Shown here: positions 1 through 5,473 of the stretch, piece after piece
Numbering within the stretch: the first letter of the stretch is position 1
How the letters are laid out: each line of letters opens with the position of its first letter
Assembly: GCA_051745395.1 (NCBI GenBank)
Contig: JBNJEA010000176.1
Coordinates: 1-5,473 of the forward strand
Direction of reading: 5' to 3'
DNA: 5,473 nucleotides
From: JBNJEA01 sp051745395
Lineage (GTDB): Bacteria > Desulfobacterota > Desulfobacteria > Desulfobacterales > Desulfosalsimonadaceae
Program-made: the position numbers and the translations under genes
Notes under the pieces: generated by a model
What the model saw: only the letters and a program-made list of their open reading frames with translations
The model's database searches: none
What the model was told of the DNA's origin: nothing

Positions 1-188
1 TCGTCGTCCATCGTTACCGTGGTTTCGGCGGAATTCGGATCCGCCACGTCGCCTCTCCAGTGGCTGAAGTTGCATTGGGCCCCGGGGGTCGCCGTGAGAC
101 TTACTTGCTTGTCCTTGTGAAAGGTGTGATGTCCCGCCGCGGGGGTTACCGAACCGGTTCCGTCGGCGGCGATGTTGAGATCGTAAAA
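1..188 (-). repeat. InlB B-type repeat 2, cut by window edge
   Basis: Residues 658-719 repeat the previous unit: LNIAADGTGSVTPAAG, KQVSLTATPGAQCNFSHW and TTVTMDD. The window ends just before the expected closing strand, so more copies may follow outside. Relative to repeat 1, the P-G-Y-x-F position reads P-G-A-Q-C-N-F and carries a cysteine. Confidence 0.78.
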
Positions 189-2159
189 CACTTCCTGAAA
201 GATCGCCGTCACGGTCTTGTCCTGGTCCATGGTCACCGTGATGGTGTCGTCGCTTTTATCCACAATGCCGACTTCCCAGTGGCTGAATACGTATCCCGGG
301 GCCGGAGAAGCGGTGCAGCGGACCGTTTCGCCTTCCCGGTAGTCATGGGGCCCGGCCGCCGGGGTAACCGTGCCCTCTCCCCGGGTTGTTACGGTAAGGA
401 TGACGGATTCTTCCACATGGATGGTTACGGTTTTGCTGTCCCGTAAGCCGTTGGCCGTGGCCGTAAAGGCGATTTCATGGGACCCGGCCTGATTATCCCC
501 CGGAATCCAGCTGAATTGACCGGTTTCCGGGTCGAAGCCGGCGCCTGCGGGCAGGGAGGCGGCCGAAAGCGTCACCGGATCGCCGTCGGGGTCGGAGGCG
601 GCCACGGTAAACCCGAGTTCGTTGTTTTCGGTTACGGTTTTGTCCCCGATGGGATCCAGCACCGGTGCCCTGTCGGTGTTTTCAACGGCAATGGCGACGG
701 TTTCACTGTCCGTTAGCGCTCCGTCACTGACGGTAACGCTGAGTTGATACTCCCCGCTGTCTTCATACCCCGGTTTCCATTGAAATGTCGCCGTTTCCGG
801 GTCAAACCGACCGGCGAGATCCCCGCCGGCCGTATAGGTCAGGGGGTCTTCGTCGGCATCCTCGGCGGAAACCGTAAATTTCAGTTCTTCGTTTTCAGCG
901 ATGCTTTTGTTTTCCGGCGCCTGGAGTACGGGCGCCCGGTTGGGCGGCGGTCCCACTTTGACAATCACGGAAACGCTCACCGTCTCCGGGTTGGTCAGGT
1001 TGCTGAAATCTTCTATATCCAGTGCGCCTGTGATCAGATACTCGCCCGGCTGCCGGGGGGCATAGGCCGGGGAAATATTTTCCCTGTCCCAGTTGACAGA
1101 CACGTTCGCCGTAAGGCCGTCTCCTCTTGTCACCGTCACCCGGTCCGGCAGTGCGATATCGGCAAGGGCGGTGTCATAGTCGACCTCTCTTGTTTCAACA
1201 TCTTCAACCGATACGATCTCGGTGGATGCCGGCTGCTGTTCCCGCTCGGCGGCGTAGGTCAGAAACACCATGATGCTGTCGGCCAGATCGCCCTTGTAAA
1301 CCAGGGGGATTTGACCGTAGAGATATTGCCCGTCGGTGCGAATCACCGGTTGTCTGAACAGGTTCTTTCCGTTGGCGTTTTTGATCACCACCATCAGGTG
1401 ATAGTTGCCGGGGGAAATCATTTCCGGATCGGTGGATAAAAGGTTTAAGGCGATGGCGGCCTCGATAAAACCCGAGAAATCATTTGTGTCGCTATTCGTC
1501 GCCTGCAGGGATTGCAAATCGGTATCGGTTTCTGAAAACGAGAAGGTGACATATGAACCGATCGCGCGTTCGTCGGCGTTTAAAAAGCCCCGCGCCGCCG
1601 TTACTTCCGAGGCGGCGGCCTGGCGGACCGTAATTTGTTGAATCCCGTTTTCCTTTAACAGGTTGGCGACCGCATTGTGATTTATATCCACTGCGGTATA
1701 CTCCGTACCGATATCCGTCAACGTGTCTGCATCGGCGGGATCGACGGTAAATGTGTTGTCGGCATTGTCTGTGGAAACAATTTTTATGGTCAATGCCTTG
1801 TCCTTTTCCTTCGTCTCCACCAGGTGGCCGTGTATGTCGTAATAGCCGTCCTTGGCGATATCCAAGAAATAGCGGGTATCGGGGGTGACCGTAAACCGGA
1901 CCCGGCCGGTGTCATCGGTGATTTTCGAGGAAACGGCCGAATCCGTTGTCTGCCGGTCTGCCGATTGACGCTGAAGATCAACGGTCGTGTCCTCGGCGGC
2001 TTTTCCCGTCTGTTTGTCGGCCACACGGACAGTCAGTGTCGTCGTATTTTCCCTGGCAGTTTTATTGTTGTCCCCCGAATCGTCGTCCAAAATGCAGCCC
2101 GTCGCCGCAGTAAGGATCAAAACAATAATGAATGCGGTATAGTGCAGTGGCTTTTTCAA
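1..2159 (-). CDS. Multidomain Ig-like/InlB-repeat surface lipoprotein, C-terminus beyond window
   Basis: The frame is open for 719 codons and runs off the left edge. The start is TTG: the frame has a TAA seven codons upstream (2180-2178) and AGGAGGG lies 8 bases away. Residues 1-22 are a lipoprotein signal: KK, a hydrophobic stretch (FIIVLILTAA), then a lipobox ending ATGC with Cys22. Residue +2 is Ile, so there is no Asp inner-membrane retention signal. An Asp/Asn-rich linker follows. Residues ~39-130 resemble a carboxypeptidase-regulatory-like beta-sandwich. Residues ~135-320 match nothing I recognise. Residues ~324-402 look like a Big_4 Ig domain (IALPDRVTV, VNWD, PGEYLITG). Residues 407-493 and 497-583 are tandem He_PIG/cadherin-like domains, and 586-719 hold two InlB B-type repeats. 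Family knowledge points to an exported surface or adhesive role; no catalytic motif is visible. Surface location and function are inferred. It follows the LuxR regulator gene after 222 bp. Confidence 0.9.
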   Translation of the reverse strand, partial: MKKPLHYTAFIIVLILTAATGCILDDDSGDNNKTARENTTTLTVRVADKQTGKAAEDTTVDLQRQSADRQTTDSAVSSKITDDTGRVRFTVTPDTRYFLDIAKDGYYDIHGHLVETKEKDKALTIKIVSTDNADNTFTVDPADADTLTDIGTEYTAVDINHNAVANLLKENGIQQITVRQAAASEVTAARGFLNADERAIGSYVTFSFSETDTDLQSLQATNSDTNDFSGFIEAAIALNLLSTDPEMISPGNYHLMVVIKNANGKNLFRQPVIRTDGQYLYGQIPLVYKGDLADSIMVFLTYAAEREQQPASTEIVSVEDVETREVDYDTALADIALPDRVTVTRGDGLTANVSVNWDRENISPAYAPRQPGEYLITGALDIEDFSNLTNPETVSVSVIVKVGPPPNRAPVLQAPENKSIAENEELKFTVSAEDADEDPLTYTAGGDLAGRFDPETATFQWKPGYEDSGEYQLSVTVSDGALTDSETVAIAVENTDRAPVLDPIGDKTVTENNELGFTVAASDPDGDPVTLSAASLPAGAGFDPETGQFSWIPGDNQAGSHEIAFTATANGLRDSKTVTIHVEESVILTVTTRGEGTVTPAAGPHDYREGETVRCTASPAPGYVFSHWEVGIVDKSDDTITVTMDQDKTVTAIFQEVFYDLNIAADGTGSVTPAAGHHTFHKDKQVSLTATPGAQCNFSHWRGDVADPNSAETTVTMDD
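195..404 (-). repeat. InlB B-type repeat 1
   Basis: Residues 586-655 show the pattern of divergent InlB B-repeats: a strand (VILTVTTRGEGTVTP), then a turn with G-x-x-V, T-A-x-P-x-P-G-Y-x-F-x-H-W, and the closing MDQDKTVTAIF. The unit is a small beta-grasp-like extracellular stalk module. Confidence 0.8.
411..671 (-). repeat. Cadherin/He_PIG-like repeat 2 of 2
   Basis: Residues 497-583 begin DRAPVL and show ENNELGFTVAA, DPDGDPVT, GFDPETGQFSW and AGSHEIAFTA, position for position like repeat 1. The copies have diverged clearly at protein level, so the duplication is not recent. Confidence 0.75.
681..941 (-). repeat. Cadherin/He_PIG-like repeat 1 of 2
   Basis: Residues 407-493 begin NRAPVL and carry ENEELKFTVSA, DADEDPLT, RFDPETATFQW and a closing SGEYQLSVTVSDG strand. 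The same landmarks recur 90 residues later in repeat 2, so this is a tandem domain duplication. The acidic D-x-D-x-D-P motif suggests calcium binding, as in cadherin-like domains; that part is inferred. Confidence 0.75.
954..1190 (-). other. Big_4-like Ig domain coding segment
   Basis: Residues ~324-402 show the usual order of this family: a hydrophobic start (DYDTALADI), LPDRVTVT, a V-V-W-D strand (VSVNWD), then PGEYLITGAL and a closing valine-rich strand (VSVSVIVKV). These domains are common in extracellular bacterial proteins and serve as structural or binding modules. The assignment is by motif recall only. Confidence 0.65.
2097..2159 (-). other. Lipoprotein signal peptide, cleavage before Cys22
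   Basis: Residues 1-21 have the n-, h- and c-regions of a type II signal: two lysines directly after the start, about ten hydrophobic residues, then A-T-G before Cys22 (codon 2096-2094). Lipid attachment to Cys22 and export by Sec/LspA follow from family knowledge. The downstream run DDDSGDNN is a typical flexible tether. Confidence 0.85.
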
Positions 2160-2167
2160 TGGATTTG

Positions 2168-2174
2168 CCCTCCT
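2168..2174 (-). promoter_or_regulatory. Ribosome binding site for the lipoprotein (AGGAGGG)
   Basis: AGGAGGG sits 8 bases before the TTG at 2159-2157, an optimal spacing. This site and the in-frame stop just upstream decide the non-ATG start. The first two bases of the site lie in the 3' arm of a small inverted repeat (2173-2184). Confidence 0.85.
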
Positions 2175-2184
2175 GGTTTACCAG
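2173..2184 (-). promoter_or_regulatory. Small dyad overlapping the ribosome binding site
   Basis: On the minus strand it reads CTGGTAAACCAG, a perfect palindrome with arms CTGGT and ACCAG. As RNA it would realistically form a 4-bp stem with a UAAA tetraloop. Its 3' arm shares two bases with the Shine-Dalgarno sequence. It is short enough to arise by chance, so a regulatory role is only a possibility. Confidence 0.35.
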
Positions 2185-2188
2185 TTTT

Positions 2189-2211
2189 CAGGGTCCGGGT
2201 TGCGGGACCTG
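2189..2211 (-). promoter_or_regulatory. Stem-loop in the lipoprotein leader
   Basis: Minus-strand arms CAGGTCC and GGACCCTG pair over 7 bp with one bulged C and an 8-base loop. It lies 14 bases upstream of the ribosome binding site. No T-run follows, so it is not a standard terminator. A 5' mRNA structure is the simplest reading. Confidence 0.4.
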
Positions 2212-2297
2212 CTTTTGATGCCGGGGTAGTCAAGATCCATGACGTTGTCGAACAAGACAAAACGCCAATGGGTGTAGCGGAAGTGTAGGAGATACGA

Positions 2298-2325
2298 ACG
2301 GCGTCCGGTATCTGCCGAACGACGT
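2298..2325 (-). promoter_or_regulatory. Long imperfect inverted repeat between regulator and lipoprotein genes
   Basis: The minus strand reads ACGTCGTTCGG, a 6-base spacer CAGATA, then CCGGACGCCGT. Ten of 11 positions pair if one G-U wobble is counted; the remaining one is a T/C mismatch. It begins directly after a -10-like TAAAAT (2331-2326), but no good -35 hexamer lies 16-18 bases upstream. No T-run follows on the minus strand, so a standard terminator is unlikely. It could be an operator for a dimeric regulator or a hairpin near the 5' end of the lipoprotein mRNA. Confidence 0.45.
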
Positions 2326-2381
2326 ATTTTAGAATAAAAACCGGGGAGATTTTGGATGCAGGAGGAGATTTCGGACAAAAA

Positions 2382-4853
2382 TCAAAGGAGTTTCAGTCTT
2401 TGCGCTTTTCGAATGGCTTCTACTTTGCTGCCGACTTCCAGTTTTTGATAGATGTTTCGAAGGTGTGTTCGCACCGTGCCCGTGGACACGCCGAGCCGTT
2501 CGGCGATGGCATCGCGTATCAGCCCCTCCGCCGCCAGGCCCAGGACTTCGCGTTCTCTTGCCGACAGGGAAAACGTGCTTTGCGGCAGCCCCTTTACGCT
2601 TTCCATGTATTCTTCGCTGCAGGCAAGAAGCGTCTTTACATAGTCGTCTTTTGCGCCCCTGTCGTATATCGATTTTAGCAGGGGCAAGACGGCGGGGGCG
2701 TGTTCGGCAAAGGGCAGGACAATGTGGTCTTTTTCCGCGATATCGATCGCCTTTTGCAGGGATCTGCGGCCCGCGGCCATGCCGTACAGCCGGTATTTCG
2801 CCGCCGCGGCAAAGACATGGTTATGGATAAAGCCGATCTGGTTGCCGAATACGGCGAAATGCTGTTCAAAAGTTTCGGTAAGCATCTCGAGTTCCAGGTA
2901 ATTTCGGGAAAGCAGCACCGCCTTGCCGTGGATAATGCAGTTAAATGAAATGCCCTGGTAGAGGAGATCGGCGGGGGACAGGTCGCTCTTCTGCAGCCAC
3001 AACGGTATTTTGTCGATCTGTCCGAGGCATCCGAAGACATAGCCGTCGCACATGTCCAGGGTGGTATTGTAGATCACGCTGTTTTCCTTTTCCGCATCCG
3101 CCCGGAGCTGTTTTAGAAGCGACAGCGCCTCTGCCGTTTTGCCTTCGAGGAGGTACAACCGGATCAGGGTGAAACGGGCGCATATGATGATCCCGGTCTG
3201 ATCGAACGCCCTTGCTTTGTAAATGGCCTTGTACGCATTTTCCTCGGCCTGTTGGCGGTTTCCGGTTTCAAGGGCGCATTCGGCCGGGGCGGCGTATTCG
3301 CAGCCCGTGCCGCAGCCGTCGGCAATTTGCGCAAATGCGGGAAATCCGGACACGATGCGGTCCACGGTTGGCTTCAGTTCGCCCGGTGTCCTGTGGTAGG
3401 CGTAGAGGAAATGGGGGCAGCCGAAGGTAAACTCGCTTTCCCGTTTGACCAGGCAGGAACGGCCGCCTGCCAGCAGGTCGAGCGCCTTGCTGTTGCAGGC
3501 AACCATCTTTTCCACTTCGTTGAATGCGGCGAAAATACGGATCACGTTAATTTCTGCGAGGATGCGCTTTTTGCGGGCCAAGGGAACATGTGCGTCGTGT
3601 TCATAAAATTTTTGGAGCGCGTCCAGTCGCATGGCGCCGTCTTCGGCGGCCCCGGCATCGCCGCTTAGCAGCAGTATGCCGATGTACTGCAGGTAGGCCA
3701 GGGGATACCGGAAAAGCACCGCCGGAGGCATTGCGGCAAACATCTCATCGGACCCCTCGAAAGCGGCAAAAGCATTGGTGATGTTGGTCTCGTCGTTTAG
3801 GAGCGAAAGGATATCCTCTGTTTCTCCCGCCCGGTAGAGGTACTTGTAGGCGGCCTGGTAATCCTTTTGTTTCAGGTGCCACCGTCCCGCCCGGTGGTAA
3901 AGTGCCCGCAATGCGCTGTCGTCGGTCTGTTTTGTTCGTAAAAAATCGAGAAACACGTTATGGATGCGATAGGTCCCCGCCGTTTCGTCGCGGCTTATAA
4001 AGGCGTTTTCCCGGTAGAGTTTTCTCAACAGGGGTTCGGCGTCTTTTTCCCCTGACACGAACGCGGCCTGTTCCGGCGTAAAGCGGTCCATCACGGCAAG
4101 TTTTTGCAAAAACCCGCGGATGCGTTCGTCATAGGCATCATAGAGGTTTTTCTTCATCAGTTCGTAGACGGTGGTGTTTAAGCCCACCGGCATGTCTTTT
4201 TCCAGGCCGAGCAGGATCAGGTAGACCAGCGAGATGCAGCCGCCGGTGTACTCGCTGATCTGCACCAGCTCGCCTTCGGAGGGGGTAAATCCCGCCAGGG
4301 CGCAATAGCGCTTGATTTCGTCATCGCTGAATCTTAACTGATCCCGGGATACGACATGGCAGAGCTGCTTGGCGGCAAGGTCGGCGAAATCAATGTGGGT
4401 GATATCCCGGGTGATGACGACGATATGAAAATTTTGCAGCTCTTCCTTGACTGCCGATACAAGAAACTGTCCGATCCGGCGGTCCTTGACGAGATGGTAG
4501 TCGTCGATTACCAGGACGGTGTTGTTTTCAAAGGCCATCTGATTGAAAACGGACAGGATGTGGGCTATCTGGGGGGCGTTTGCGGGAAAGCCGAGATTTT
4601 TCAGTTTCGTGCCGGCAGCAGGGTCGCCTTCTGCGATTTGGTCGGTCAGTCGGTTCCAGAAAAAGGCGGCCGTGTCTTCCGAAGCAAGAAAAGAAATCCA
4701 CATGACGGGATTGTCCCGTGCCAAAAGAAAGGATTTCACCGCCGTGGTCTTGCCGTAGCCCATGGGGGCTTCCACAAGGGTAAGGGGGTGGTGGAAGATT
4801 TCTTTCAGCGCTTCATTGACGTGTTTTCTTTTCAGGATTTTGGATCTTTTGAT
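2382..4853 (-). CDS. MalT-type large LuxR-family transcriptional regulator with P-loop ATPase, probable ATC start
   Basis: The product has 823 residues if translation starts at ATC 4853-4851. It is a STAND-class one-component regulator: a signal-sensing ATPase that activates promoters through a C-terminal helix-turn-helix. Visible motifs are a Walker A-type P-loop at 29-37 (APMGYGKTT), Walker B at 113-118 (VLVIDD), a sensor-like VVITRD at 145-150, YTGG at 202-205, and a winged-helix end with YRIHNVFLDFLR at 294-305. A long alpha-helical, TPR-like region follows. The LuxR HTH at ~763-823 contains LSAREREVL, GTVRTHLRNIYQKLEV and a basic tail. Length fits the MalT family (about 800-900). A start at GTG 4775 would lose 26 residues, including the first strand (HPLTLVEAP), and has no ribosome binding site. 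The inducer is unknown. The adjacent lipoprotein is a plausible target. The central region resembles clostridial regulators as I recall them. Confidence 0.93.
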   Translation of the reverse strand: MKRSKILKRKHVNEALKEIFHHPLTLVEAPMGYGKTTAVKSFLLARDNPVMWISFLASEDTAAFFWNRLTDQIAEGDPAAGTKLKNLGFPANAPQIAHILSVFNQMAFENNTVLVIDDYHLVKDRRIGQFLVSAVKEELQNFHIVVITRDITHIDFADLAAKQLCHVVSRDQLRFSDDEIKRYCALAGFTPSEGELVQISEYTGGCISLVYLILLGLEKDMPVGLNTTVYELMKKNLYDAYDERIRGFLQKLAVMDRFTPEQAAFVSGEKDAEPLLRKLYRENAFISRDETAGTYRIHNVFLDFLRTKQTDDSALRALYHRAGRWHLKQKDYQAAYKYLYRAGETEDILSLLNDETNITNAFAAFEGSDEMFAAMPPAVLFRYPLAYLQYIGILLLSGDAGAAEDGAMRLDALQKFYEHDAHVPLARKKRILAEINVIRIFAAFNEVEKMVACNSKALDLLAGGRSCLVKRESEFTFGCPHFLYAYHRTPGELKPTVDRIVSGFPAFAQIADGCGTGCEYAAPAECALETGNRQQAEENAYKAIYKARAFDQTGIIICARFTLIRLYLLEGKTAEALSLLKQLRADAEKENSVIYNTTLDMCDGYVFGCLGQIDKIPLWLQKSDLSPADLLYQGISFNCIIHGKAVLLSRNYLELEMLTETFEQHFAVFGNQIGFIHNHVFAAAAKYRLYGMAAGRRSLQKAIDIAEKDHIVLPFAEHAPAVLPLLKSIYDRGAKDDYVKTLLACSEEYMESVKGLPQSTFSLSAREREVLGLAAEGLIRDAIAERLGVSTGTVRTHLRNIYQKLEVGSKVEAIRKAQRLKLL

Positions 4854-4860
4854 ACACGGA

Positions 4861-4866
4861 CCTCCT
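4861..4866 (-). promoter_or_regulatory. Ribosome binding site (AGGAGG) for the LuxR-type regulator
   Basis: A perfect AGGAGG lies 7 bases upstream of ATC 4853-4851. The regulator frame between its upstream stop (TGA 4898-4896) and this point has no ATG, GTG, TTG or CTG. The nearest in-frame standard alternatives are CTG at codon 7, CTG at codon 16 and GTG at codon 27, all too far from this site. A GTG at 4857 is only 3 bases away and is out of frame. Confidence 0.75.
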
Positions 4867-4921
4867 GATCTGTGAACAGTCGGGACCGTCGCGCTTCAGA
4901 ACAGGGGTTTATGGCCTTTGC

Positions 4922-5299
4922 TCAAAGCGCAAAAACGGAAACATCATATTTGCTGAATATGTTGTCGCGGGTGATGATACACAGTTTTTCCAGTCGGGCC
5001 TGGGCGATAATCATTCTGTCAAAGGGGTCGCGATGGTGCATCGGCAGACCGCCTGCCGCATATGCATGATCCGGGGTGATGGATAAAAGCTCAAAGCCCT
5101 GATCCTTGATAACGGGATAAAAATCCGCTGAAATTTCCAGTTTTCCAAGCGCTTGCTTGATCCGCATTTCCCAGATCACGGCAGCACTTACCACAATCAG
5201 GTTGCCGGGGTCAGCGATGGCATTTCGTTCGGCATCGGCGAGACAAGGACTGTCATCCAACCACCACAGCAGCATGTGGGTGTCGAGAAACAGGTTCAT
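4922..5299 (-). CDS. vapC: PIN-domain ribonuclease toxin, VapC family
   Basis: The protein has 125 residues and is a full PIN domain. It belongs to metal-dependent RNases that cleave tRNA or rRNA as the toxins of VapBC modules. Acidic residues expected at the active site are present: Asp6 (FLDTH), Glu44 (AAVIWEM), Asp91/Asp94 (HHRDPFDRMIIAQA) and Asp112 (TRDNIF). The length is usual for the family and no lesion is visible, so it should be active. The ATG overlaps the antitoxin stop in ATGA (5299-5296), the classic coupling. A weak GGTGG lies 4 bases before the ATG. The antitoxin gene is truncated (next entry), so neutralisation would have to come from elsewhere. The LuxR-type regulator follows on the same strand after 68 bp with no obvious terminator or promoter between them, so read-through is possible. 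Confidence 0.92.
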   Translation of the reverse strand: MNLFLDTHMLLWWLDDSPCLADAERNAIADPGNLIVVSAAVIWEMRIKQALGKLEISADFYPVIKDQGFELLSITPDHAYAAGGLPMHHRDPFDRMIIAQARLEKLCIITRDNIFSKYDVSVFAL

Positions 5300-5376
5300 T
5301 TGTCCACCATGCCGAATGCCTCGGCGATATCATCGGGAAGCTCATCGAAACCATTGAGGCAATTAACGATGCCAGG
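5296..5376 (-). pseudogene. vapB: Truncated antitoxin remnant (Phd/VapB type), C-terminal tail only
   Basis: The last 18 codons before the stop at 5298-5296 read GFDELPDDIAEAFGMVDK. This resembles the toxin-binding tail of Phd/YefM-type antitoxins paired with such PIN toxins (pattern DFDxLPxDIxxAF). Upstream, the residues PGIVNCLN no longer resemble that family. They are preceded by a run of nine T and, in frame, a TGA at 5415-5413. No ATG, GTG or TTG lies in the 38 open codons before the tail's own ATG. The DNA-binding N-terminal half is absent in all three frames on this strand up to 5473. I infer loss by insertion or deletion near 5355-5380. Confidence 0.65.
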
Positions 5377-5473
5377 AAAAAAAAAGGGATGAAAGCTAAA
5401 AATAAACCTGACTCATTTCAGTGACGGAGAATTTACAACTGCCTTTGAAGAAACCATTCGCGGGTCACATGTA
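5377..5473. other. Right edge without a supported gene
   Basis: This stretch begins with a nine-base A-run (plus strand, 5377-5385) and is less GC-rich than the neighbouring genes. The only coding hint is a minus-strand frame entering from outside: HVTREWFLQRQL then TAA at 5435-5433. It could be the C-terminus of the upstream gene, possibly of whatever replaced the antitoxin N-terminus, but twelve residues are too few to identify it. Confidence 0.3.

Larger units (their letters stand above)
2160..2381 (-). other. Non-coding leader between LuxR-type regulator and lipoprotein
   Basis: These 222 bases hold no convincing gene. A 66-codon minus-strand frame beginning at TTG 2378 lacks a ribosome binding site and a recognisable product. 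The space contains one weak -10-like element, three inverted repeats and the lipoprotein ribosome binding site. It is larger than the other gaps in this window, as expected for a separately controlled downstream gene. Confidence 0.6.

Noticed and set aside
744..1439. Plus-strand open frame of 231 codons
   Set aside because: It lies wholly antisense to the lipoprotein, whose frame shows clear domain motifs and repeats. The plus-strand product has no recognisable family and is a by-product of GC-rich codon use.
2298..2325. Rho-independent terminator for the LuxR-type regulator
   Set aside because: The stem is good, but no T-run follows it on the minus strand. On the plus strand only ATTTT follows, and there is no plus-strand gene to terminate.
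2178..2378. Minus-strand frame of 66 codons between regulator and lipoprotein
   Set aside because: It begins at TTG without a ribosome binding site, has an Arg/Ser-rich sequence without recognisable features, and fills a gap that contains regulatory-looking dyads.
4813..4857. Short minus-strand frame from GTG 4857 as a leader peptide or the true start of the regulator
   Set aside because: The spacing from AGGAGG is only 3 bases, and the frame stops after 14 codons in a different phase from the regulator. It is kept only as an alternative in the start-codon finding.
4356..4868. Plus-strand open frame of 170 codons
   Set aside because: It is antisense to the ATPase part of the LuxR-type regulator, including the Walker motifs. 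Its product shows no family features, and the regulator accounts for the sequence.
5389..5424. Plus-strand ATG frame (MKAKNKPDSFQ, then stop) next to the A-run
   Set aside because: Eleven codons with no properly spaced ribosome binding site and no known peptide.

Overview
All supported genes lie on the minus strand, so transcription runs from high to low coordinates. In that order the window holds the tail of a broken antitoxin gene (5376-5296), an intact PIN-domain toxin of the VapC family (5299-4922), a large MalT-type LuxR regulator (4853-2382), a 222-bp non-coding leader with three inverted repeats (2381-2160), and a multidomain lipoprotein that runs off the left edge (2159-1). No tRNA, rRNA, CRISPR array or complete insertion sequence is visible.

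The DNA is moderately GC-rich. Shine-Dalgarno sequences are strong (AGGAGG/AGGAGGG), and the lipoprotein carries Big_4, He_PIG-type and InlB B-repeat-type domains. This suits an anaerobic environmental bacterium such as a member of Desulfobacterota. The regulator, however, reads like the clostridial branch of large LuxR ATPases. Taxonomy cannot be settled from this window alone, and regulator and host may differ in origin.

Left region (1-2159): a type II signal peptide with a lipobox Cys at residue 22 is followed by a carboxypeptidase-regulatory-like beta domain, an unrecognised segment of about 190 residues, a Big_4-like Ig domain, two tandem cadherin/He_PIG-like domains and at least two InlB B-type repeats. 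Translation starts at TTG: an in-frame stop lies seven codons upstream and AGGAGGG is eight bases away. This is an exported surface protein, probably adhesive or structural.

Middle region (2160-4853): the regulator has a STAND-type P-loop ATPase, a helical repeat region and a C-terminal LuxR helix-turn-helix. Its reading frame has no ATG, GTG or TTG that would keep the N-terminus whole. The best supported start is an ATC codon seven bases from a perfect AGGAGG. Ordinary gene calling would start at GTG 4775 and cut away the first strand of the ATPase fold. Its 3' neighbour is the lipoprotein, whose leader contains a long imperfect dyad and two smaller hairpins next to the ribosome binding site, so regulation of the lipoprotein by this regulator is plausible but unproven.

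Right region (4854-5473): vapC keeps the 4-base ATGA overlap typical of toxin-antitoxin operons, but only about the last 18 codons of the antitoxin remain recognisable. Upstream of that remnant come a T9 run, an in-frame stop and no start codon. The toxin therefore appears orphaned, probably by an insertion or deletion near 5355-5380.
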